Assembly (NCBI GenBank): GCA_017429165.1
Contig: JAFRPL010000015.1
Span: 1-64,000 of the forward strand
Direction of reading: 5' to 3'
DNA: 64,000 nucleotides
Source: Clostridia bacterium
GTDB taxonomy: Bacteria > Bacillota > Clostridia > Oscillospirales > CAG-382
Shown: positions 58,909 to 64,000 of the stretch, one piece after another
How positions within the stretch are numbered: the first letter of the stretch is position 1
Layout of the letters: each line of letters begins with the position of its first letter
Program-made: the position numbers and the translations under genes
Notes under the pieces: model-generated
The model's input: the letters and a program-made list of their open reading frames with translations, nothing else
The model's database searches: none
What the model was told of the DNA's origin: nothing

Positions 58909-59143
58909 AGGGGGCTAAAAGTAACCGTCAGTACCGAGCATCCTTTCGTTGATCGGGTGCTATATTTGACAGTCACTTTCCGCAAGGTGGGCGCAATATT
59001 CGTAAAAGTGCGTGCAGTTACCAAATAAATGCTTTTGCCGTTTTACCTGAACCGCGTTCCTGCCCGAGTGTTTCTCCGGCGTTGCCGTGCTCATATCGTC
59101 GCGCAGTCATATCCCGTTCAGACGGTCATTCAGTTGTCAATGA

Positions 59144-59226
59144 ACAAAAAAGGAGCCGTTGCATAGAAACACCAAAAGGCGAGACAACTACCTCGCTTTA
59201 AAAAGTGTGTCTATGTAACGGCTCCT
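59144..59226 (-). terminator. Large terminator-like attenuator in the leader of the mobile operon
   Basis: Reverse strand: AGGAGCCGTTACATAGA (59226-59210) pairs with TCTATGCAACGGCTCCT (59167-59151), 17 bp with one G-U pair. Inside, four more pairs and a GCGAG/CTCGC hairpin stack. A run of T follows (59150-59145). It lies about 180 bases after the LexA-box promoter and 320 before the small peptide gene, so read-through must be regulated or partial. Between 58909 and 59143 I see no further structure. Confidence 0.75.
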
Positions 59227-59238
59227 GTTAAGAGTCCG

Positions 59239-59273
59239 GGATCACTTACGGCTTGCATCCCCGCCCGTGATCC
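59239..59273. other. Inverted repeat in the leader
   Basis: GGATCAC (59239-59245) pairs with GTGATCC (59267-59273). GTCCGGGAT occurs twice, at 59235 and 59279. It may form an alternative structure competing with the attenuator. Confidence 0.4.
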
Positions 59274-59408
59274 ATGGCGTCCGGGATGTGTGCGGCGATT
59301 TCGTTAGCTCACCACAGGCGTTGTCGGACGAATAGCCCGCTCAATATGTTGACACCGATATTCAGTTTTCGTGCTTTTCCCGCATAAAGCGACAAAATCA
59401 CAGATATC

Positions 59409-59437
59409 GTTATACAGAACATTTGTTCGTTTGTCAA
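59409..59437 (-). promoter_or_regulatory. LexA/DinR-box promoter of the mobile operon
   Basis: Reverse strand: TTGACA (59437-59432), a 17-base spacer and TATAAC (59414-59409). The spacer contains GAAC-N4-GTTC (59428-59417), the core of the Gram-positive LexA/DinR box CGAACATATGTTCG. Only this sigma-A promoter was found upstream of the mobile genes. Confidence 0.8.
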
Positions 59438-59572
59438 GAGGCTAAATCAAAAAAACGCGTCAATTCTCTCAGATGTAGGTATTTACCGACAACTTAAAAT
59501 CGACACGAGTCATTTTTCCTTGTTATTTCACAATTGTTTCGATATTTGGAAACTGATAATCGAGCTAAAATC

Positions 59573-59601
59573 TTGATTTTCGAGCGATAGTATGATATAA
59601 T
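59573..59601 (+). promoter_or_regulatory. Promoter of the XRE-sensor-kinase-regulator operon
   Basis: TTGATT (59573-59578), a 17-base spacer and TATAAT (59596-59601). GGAGG precedes the first gene. The preceding 130 bases (59440-59570) are AT-rich with nothing else I can support. Confidence 0.85.
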
Positions 59602-59639
59602 AATCGTGTTTGAACATCAAATGATACGGAGGAATTTCG

Positions 59640-59861
59640 ATGACAGTCAGTTACAAAAGACTTTGGCACTTGCTTTTAGATAAAGGGATGACCAGGCTTG
59701 AGCTTGCCGAAAAAGCGGGGATCTCGCGCTATTCGATAACCAAAATGGGAAAGGACGAAGCGGTCACGATCGAGGTGCTTGGGAAGATATGCGATGCCCT
59801 CGACTGCGAAATGGACAAGATCGTTGAATTTATACCGGAGAAAAACGATATAAAAACATAA
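59640..59861 (+). CDS. XRE-family (Cro/CI-like) small transcriptional regulator
   Basis: A 73-residue protein that is essentially one helix-turn-helix, YKRLWHLLLDKGMTRLELAEKAGISRYSITKMGKDE with the recognition helix around residues 27-38. Such regulators, of the SinR/YgzD-like small type, usually sit at the head of a variable gene group. It is 17 bases before the 7TM sensor gene and shares its promoter, so it probably controls that operon. Confidence 0.9.
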   Translation: MTVSYKRLWHLLLDKGMTRLELAEKAGISRYSITKMGKDEAVTIEVLGKICDALDCEMDKIVEFIPEKNDIKT

Positions 59862-59878
59862 TAGAAAGGATCGAACTT

Positions 59879-61147
59879 ATGGACGGTTACAGGATCGCCA
59901 ACTTTGTAATGCAGGCAGTTTGCGTATCGCTGCATCTTCTGTTTATCCTTGGATTTCTCAGACGGAGGCAGTCCACGCCGATCTGGCGCTGGTTCGTCGT
60001 CGTCACGGTAGGACTTTGGATGCTGATCTCCGGACGCTTTTTCGAGTCCGTCGCGTATCTGTTCCTGCCGAACAACGCTTTTTATACCTTTGCGGTCTAC
60101 TGGCAGTTTGTCGGTACGACCTTTGCGACCTACGCCTATCTCTTTTGGAATCTGCATCTCGCGGGGCTGGAACGGGCGGCGGAAAGCAAGGCGCTGCGCT
60201 TCGGTTTATTCAGCGTTTCCGCCGCGCTTTGCCTTGTGATATGTACGAACCATCATTTTGGACTTTTCTATAAAAAGCTCGTCATGGGAGAGCCGGTCGT
60301 GCACGGACCGGTGCACACGCCGTGGATCGTGTGGGTTTACGGTATGCTGTTTGTCGGGTACGTCATCTCGGTCGTCAACATCATCCGAAAAGGAAAAGAA
60401 AAGATCAAGCGGATCGCCGTGTTTTCGATGTTCCCGCTTTTTCCCGCCATCGCGGCTCTGATCCGTTCCGTCACAGGCGTGGACGAGCTTGACTATACGC
60501 CGCTTGTCGTCGCGATTTCGGTATTCTGTATGTATCTGATCGTGTTCCGCCGCAACTACGTCAACCTGATCCCGCAATCCATGGAAAGCGCGCTGAAGCA
60601 GACGGAAAGCGCTCTGGTCGTGTACGACCCGGCGAGCGGTGCGATCACGTATAAAAACCGGGCGGCGGAAGTGTACGCGGAATACCTGCCGCAGATCCTG
60701 CAATGTGCGGGCGAGCCGGGGGACGTCCGCGAAGAAAAGTTCGGTCCCGCAACCCTTCGTATCCGCGTTTCGGGTTACGGAGACGGCGCCTCCCGCCTTA
60801 TCACCGTGACAGACGTCACCTCCCTGACCGAGCAGCACAGCCGCCTGGAAGAAGAGATCGTACAGCGGGACGAAGCCGTACACGAGCTGGAGGATACGCG
60901 GCGAAACATCGACGCGTATCTTGAAGCGCTGTATCAGATCCCGGATCTGAAGGAAAAACAGGCGCTGTTTGACGGGACAAAGGATGAAGCCGTGCAAGCC
61001 TTTGCCGCCATGCAGAGCAATATGGATCACGCCGCTGACGATATCGCGGACTGCGAACCGCTGCTGAACGAAACCATCGAAAGATCTGAAAAAACACTCG
61101 CATCGGTGCGCAAAGCCGTTGCTAAAATGAAGGAGGGATCGGTATGA
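59879..61147 (+). CDS. 7TM sensor protein (HisKA_7TM type) without kinase domain
   Basis: A 422-residue protein. Residues 1-235 form seven membrane helices of the His-kinase N-terminal 7TM type (for example FVVVTVGLWMLISGRFFESVAYL). Residues 240-335 form a PAS-like domain, and 335-422 a charged coiled coil (YLEALYQIPDLKEKQALFD). There is no H-box and no ATPase domain. The kinase gene starts four bases before its stop (ATGA), so the pair looks like a kinase split into sensor and catalytic subunits. Ligand unknown. Confidence 0.85.
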   Translation: MDGYRIANFVMQAVCVSLHLLFILGFLRRRQSTPIWRWFVVVTVGLWMLISGRFFESVAYLFLPNNAFYTFAVYWQFVGTTFATYAYLFWNLHLAGLERAAESKALRFGLFSVSAALCLVICTNHHFGLFYKKLVMGEPVVHGPVHTPWIVWVYGMLFVGYVISVVNIIRKGKEKIKRIAVFSMFPLFPAIAALIRSVTGVDELDYTPLVVAISVFCMYLIVFRRNYVNLIPQSMESALKQTESALVVYDPASGAITYKNRAAEVYAEYLPQILQCAGEPGDVREEKFGPATLRIRVSGYGDGASRLITVTDVTSLTEQHSRLEEEIVQRDEAVHELEDTRRNIDAYLEALYQIPDLKEKQALFDGTKDEAVQAFAAMQSNMDHAADDIADCEPLLNETIERSEKTLASVRKAVAKMKEGSV

Positions 61148-62091
61148 AAACCACAAGAACGCTGTTCGATTCGATCCCCGACACCGTCGTCATTACCGAC
61201 ACCTACGGATATATCCTCGATTTCAACCGCAAAACGCCGTTCGACAACCTGAAAAAAGGCAAAAAACTCACCTCGTTCCTACCGGACTGCTTTGACGGCG
61301 GCGAGGGTGAATTCCGAATTGCGGACAAGGTTTTCAGGCGGTACACCGCCAAGCTCGATAACGGGAAGAACGACACCGGATATACCGTGCGCCTGTCGGA
61401 TATAACCGAGGAAGCGCGCCTTGACGAGCAGCTCCAACACCGGAGCCGCGAGCTTGCGGAGCTTGAACACAAGCTGTCGGAAAGCAATGCGAAACTGACA
61501 GAATTCGTGATGCGCGTCAAGGAGCTGGCGGATTACTCCGAACAGCTGCGGATCGCAAGGGTGATACACGACGATTACGGGCACGCCCTCACGGAGCTTT
61601 TCGTGATCTGCCAGATGTGCCTGACTCTGAAGGATACAGCCCCGGAAAGGTGCAGACAGCTCCTTCACGAAGGGTCTGAGATCTGCCGGCGCGCCACGGA
61701 GGAAAAAAGGCAGAACGCGTTCGGGTCGCTTTCCGAACTGCTTTACGATTTCGCCGGGAAAAGCGCTTTTCCGACCGAGGTGACCGTCGCGGGAGAAGAG
61801 CCGCCCTTTATCAAAGAAAAGTATGAGCTTATCGGCAGGATCTGCAAGGAAGCGTATCACAATACGCTCGAACATTCTCTGGCGAACAGGTTTTACATAA
61901 ACGCAGAAATGGATGAAGAACAGGTGACGCTGACGCTTACGGACGACGGCAGCTTTCACGGGACGTTTGAAAAAGGGTTCGGTCTTTCCGCTATGGAAAA
62001 CGCCGTAAAAGACTCAAACGGCACGATCGGCTTTATCACGGAAGAAGGAAAGGGCTTCACCGTCCGGATAACATGGAGGAGGGAATCATAA
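61144..62091 (+). CDS. PAS histidine kinase (NarL/HisKA_3-like)
   Basis: A 315-residue soluble kinase. An N-terminal PAS domain (residues 5-100) is followed by a coiled coil. The H-box reads RIARVIHDDYGHALTEL, like the HisKA_3 RELHDxxGH motif. ATPase boxes are EAYHNTLEHSLANRF (N), LTLTDDGSF (G1) and GFGLSAMENAV (G2). It has no membrane segment, in keeping with the upstream 7TM protein acting as its membrane sensor. Its stop overlaps the regulator start (TAATG). Confidence 0.88.
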   Translation: MKTTRTLFDSIPDTVVITDTYGYILDFNRKTPFDNLKKGKKLTSFLPDCFDGGEGEFRIADKVFRRYTAKLDNGKNDTGYTVRLSDITEEARLDEQLQHRSRELAELEHKLSESNAKLTEFVMRVKELADYSEQLRIARVIHDDYGHALTELFVICQMCLTLKDTAPERCRQLLHEGSEICRRATEEKRQNAFGSLSELLYDFAGKSAFPTEVTVAGEEPPFIKEKYELIGRICKEAYHNTLEHSLANRFYINAEMDEEQVTLTLTDDGSFHGTFEKGFGLSAMENAVKDSNGTIGFITEEGKGFTVRITWRRES

Positions 62092-62732
62092 TGGAACAGA
62101 AGATCAAGATCCTAATCGCGGACGATCATCAGCTTCTCACCTCGGGCTTGAAACTTGAGATCGCCCAATGGGACGATTTTGAAGTGGCGGGGATCACGTC
62201 GAACGGTAAAGATACGGTAGCGTTTTGCGAAAAATCGGAGCCGGATATCATCTTGATGGATATGCAGATGCCCGTTATGTCCGGCGCCGAGGCGACGGCG
62301 TTGATCAAAAAGGCGCACCCGAATATCAGAATAATCGCCCTTACGACCTTTGACGACGACGAAACGGTATCAGACGCGCTCAAATCCGGTTGCGACGGGT
62401 TTTTACTCAAGATCATCAGCCCGGAGCAGCTGCGCACCTCGCTTCACGCCGTGATGGACGGAGTCGGCGTGTTCGACGACGAAGCCATGGCAAGGCTGCG
62501 CCGCAGAGAGGAAGCAAAGGCTGCGGGAGAATTCAGCGAAAGAGAACTGTCGATCCTTCGGTACATCTGCGAAGGGTTGTCCAATAAGGAGATCGCCGAA
62601 AAGCTCTCCCTTCAGCCGGGAACGATCAAAAACCTCGTTTCGATCATGCTCAACAAGACCTTCTGCGTGAGCCGCACCGCCCTGGCGCGGTACGCACTTG
62701 ACAACAAACTGGTAAAGCCGGATCAAAAATAA
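62091..62732 (+). CDS. NarL/FixJ-type response regulator
   Basis: A 213-residue two-domain regulator. The receiver domain has IADDHQLL (acidic pocket), the phosphorylated Asp in DIILMDMQMPVMSG (near residue 53) and LKIIS with the conserved Lys. The LuxR-type HTH is at residues 150-210: SERELSILRYICEGLSNKEIAEKLSLQPGTIKNLVSIML. It ends the operon before a strong terminator. Its targets may include the operon itself or the nearby lipoproteins. Confidence 0.93.
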   Translation: MEQKIKILIADDHQLLTSGLKLEIAQWDDFEVAGITSNGKDTVAFCEKSEPDIILMDMQMPVMSGAEATALIKKAHPNIRIIALTTFDDDETVSDALKSGCDGFLLKIISPEQLRTSLHAVMDGVGVFDDEAMARLRRREEAKAAGEFSERELSILRYICEGLSNKEIAEKLSLQPGTIKNLVSIMLNKTFCVSRTALARYALDNKLVKPDQK

Positions 62733-62748
62733 AGAAGAATAATAGCAC

Positions 62749-62799
62749 AACAGTGCCGAAAGTGACAAACAGAATGACTTTCGGCACTGTTATTTTTTT
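62749..62799 (+). terminator. Terminator of the two-component operon
   Basis: A 15-bp perfect stem (AACAGTGCCGAAAGT, 62749-62763, with 62777-62791) around 13 bases, followed by ATTTTTTT. Confidence 0.95.
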
Positions 62800-62807
62800 C
62801 GGCATTT

Positions 62808-62837
62808 TTGTAGAATAAACGCAGAAGATTTCATAAT
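62808..62837 (+). promoter_or_regulatory. Possible promoter of the following lipoprotein
   Basis: TTGTAG (62808-62813), an 18-base spacer and CATAAT (62832-62837). Confidence 0.5.
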
Positions 62838-62870
62838 GCCCTTTTTATATCTGTGATCGGAGGAATCAAA

Positions 62871-63761
62871 ATGAAAAAACTGATTATGATCGCACTTGCA
62901 TTTTTAATGATCGTCAGTCTGGCGGCTTGCGGGAGCGGAGTAAACAATCCGGGCGGGAACACGGAATCAAAGCCCGGCGGACAGCAAGGTACGAACAACA
63001 ACTCGAATCCGTCGGGCACCGTAGTGGGAGTCGAAAGCGATCTCTATGCGCCGAACGCTGGGTCGCAGGCGGATAAGTATTGGCACGTCAAAGAAATCAA
63101 AATGGCGTACGAATTTGACAAAGACGGAAAGTGCACCGTCAGGGATACCGTTTATTACCTGAAGAGCGCTTCCGATTACGAAGACGCAAAATCGCAGCTT
63201 GAAGGCGGCGGCTTTGCAGCGGTCTGGAGCTCAGATAAAACCTATTTCAGCATCGATCAGGGGTTCAAGGATTATACTTCGGTTGAAAATGCGATCGAAG
63301 AGGTGGAAAAAGACTTCCTGGGTTACACGCTGACCTACTCGGGCGGCGGCACGAAATACGTCGATCCCCCGACGGACGAGCGCAAGATCGAGATCATGAA
63401 AGAAGTCTTCGGCTTTACCTGCGACGATATCAAGACGTCGTTCGGGAACTACGAGTACAACATCAGAAAAAAGAACAAAGTGGCTGTCACTTATATTTCG
63501 GGGGCAGGCGCCGCCGATATAAACGCGCTCGCAAAGGCGGCGTTTGACGTTTGTTCCGGCTTGGCTGACGAAGGGAAAATATACGATTACCTCGGAAAAT
63601 ACGGAAGCGAACTGACCGCCGCTCCCGAGACGGACAACATCTTTAATTCCGCCAAGTTCAATTATTTCAGAAACGGGAAAGAGATCACGGTCGAAGCCCA
63701 AATTTTGAACAGCGAAGGATACGACAATACTCTGGCGCTTTTGATCGCGGTCGTCAACTGA
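62871..63761 (+). CDS. Lipoprotein of unknown function
   Basis: A 296-residue lipoprotein: signal MKKLIMIALAFLMIVSLAAC with lipobox LAAC, then an Asn/Gly/Ser-rich spacer (about residues 23-50). The mature part has a repeated alpha/beta pattern, with YEFDKDGKCTVRDTVYYLKSASDYEDAKSQL in the middle (key part YYLKSASDYEDAK) and IYDYLGKYGSELT near the end. It resembles the alpha/beta domain of the lipoprotein at 11.9 kb in style, but I cannot claim homology. The ATG follows GGAGG by seven bases. Confidence 0.75.
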   Translation: MKKLIMIALAFLMIVSLAACGSGVNNPGGNTESKPGGQQGTNNNSNPSGTVVGVESDLYAPNAGSQADKYWHVKEIKMAYEFDKDGKCTVRDTVYYLKSASDYEDAKSQLEGGGFAAVWSSDKTYFSIDQGFKDYTSVENAIEEVEKDFLGYTLTYSGGGTKYVDPPTDERKIEIMKEVFGFTCDDIKTSFGNYEYNIRKKNKVAVTYISGAGAADINALAKAAFDVCSGLADEGKIYDYLGKYGSELTAAPETDNIFNSAKFNYFRNGKEITVEAQILNSEGYDNTLALLIAVVN

Positions 63762-63777
63762 GAATAAAAGTGCTGAA

Positions 63778-64000
63778 ATGGAAAAAGAATGTTCAAAACA
63801 ACGTGGAATAACAAGCCTTTCAAATAGGATCGCCGTGCTTCTTCTCTGTATGATCGTATTTCTGTTATCCGGTTGCGATGCGTTCCAGCAGCCCGGGAGC
63901 GATTCGCAGCAGGCTTCCGAAAAGGATCTTTTGAAAACCGTTGACGTTTGTATTTCACAGGGGCAGCGGTTTCAAAATCTGTTGATGGACGAAACGGCGG
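63778..64000 (+). CDS. Lipoprotein, family A (3' truncated by the window)
   Basis: The first 74 codons are visible. A charged N-region (MEKECSKQRG) is followed by a hydrophobic stretch ending LLSGC, a canonical lipobox. After a Gln/Ser spacer, DLLKTVDVCISQGQRFQNLL matches the lipoprotein at 9.4 kb and the following MDETA is identical in both. It is 17 bases after the preceding lipoprotein stop and has no clear ribosome site. Confidence 0.8.
   Translation, partial: MEKECSKQRGITSLSNRIAVLLLCMIVFLLSGCDAFQQPGSDSQQASEKDLLKTVDVCISQGQRFQNLLMDETA

Larger units (their letters stand above)
54190..59440 (-). mobile_element. Mobilizable element next to tRNA-Pro (boundaries approximate)
   Basis: Genes for a large serine recombinase, a small partner, a MobV/Pre relaxase, a RepA-like ATPase and a 22-residue peptide lie in one leftward unit, with oriT, 9-bp repeat arrays, a hairpin cluster, an attenuator and a LexA-box promoter. 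The left boundary is probably between the tRNA terminator and 54253. The right one is after the promoter and may include the two-component genes up to about 62.8 kb. No flanking direct repeat could be identified. Confidence 0.7.

Noticed and set aside
1-64000. CRISPR array
   Set aside because: No set of regularly spaced 25-40 bp repeats; the only arrays are 9-bp iteron-like and 336-bp coding repeats.

Overview
The window looks like a chromosome segment of a spore-forming Gram-positive bacterium of the class Clostridia, probably an uncultured gut lineage. The evidence is a complete spoIIIAA-AH sporulation operon, RNase J, a rimP-nusA-rnpM-ylxQ-infB-rbfA operon in Firmicutes order, strong GGAGG ribosome binding sites, many LxxC lipoproteins and sigma-A promoters with 17-base spacers. 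It is moderately GC-rich with dense gene packing. I cannot name a genus.

Left part (1-8.6 kb): the 3' end of a probable secreted protein, then a forward translation and RNA-maturation operon (rimP to truB) and a ParB/Noc-like gene. 8.6-18 kb is accessory: a group of secreted or lipid-anchored proteins of unknown function, a zinc-ribbon protein, and a stand-alone reverse transcriptase preceded by about 200 bases with several predicted hairpins. This RT locus is my best candidate for an undescribed system. A metallophosphoesterase and an orphan oligopeptide-type binding lipoprotein follow on the reverse strand. 18-22 kb holds a reverse operon deoB-tsaE-tsaB-rpiB-apgM. 22-28 kb carries a SpoVB/MurJ-like flippase that leads directly into spoIIIAA-AH. 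28-39 kb holds RNase J, an SDR oxidoreductase, murA, and a reverse operon rlmB / degenerate P-type-ATPase-like membrane protein / rnhB / yraN / thrC.

39-50 kb: three tandem paralogous family-1 solute-binding lipoproteins without permeases, a small iron-sulfur protein, a TetR regulator facing a DegV protein, a lipoprotein built of three 112-residue repeats, and a LytTR/LiaF-like pair. 50-54 kb: rsmJ, a flavodiiron/flavin-reductase/rubredoxin fusion and a divergent cysteine-rich Crp/Fnr regulator. A perfect palindrome lies between them at a position that would fit activation of one gene and repression of the other.

54-59.5 kb is a compact mobilizable element next to a tRNA-Pro gene: a large serine recombinase, a small protein, a MobV/Pre-type relaxase whose expected start codon is ATC, a pMV158-like oriT candidate, a cluster of hairpins, three arrays of 9-bp repeats around a RepA-like ATPase, a long structured leader with a terminator-like attenuator, and one promoter whose spacer holds a LexA/DinR-type box. 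The parts suggest an excisable, mobilizable and perhaps replicating element induced by DNA damage. 59.6-62.8 kb encodes an XRE regulator, a 7TM sensor without kinase domain, a PAS histidine kinase and a NarL-type response regulator, either cargo or flanking chromosome. The window ends in two lipoproteins. The last, cut by the window edge, is a paralogue of the lipoprotein at 9.4 kb.

All functional calls are from reading motifs; no database search or folding program was run.
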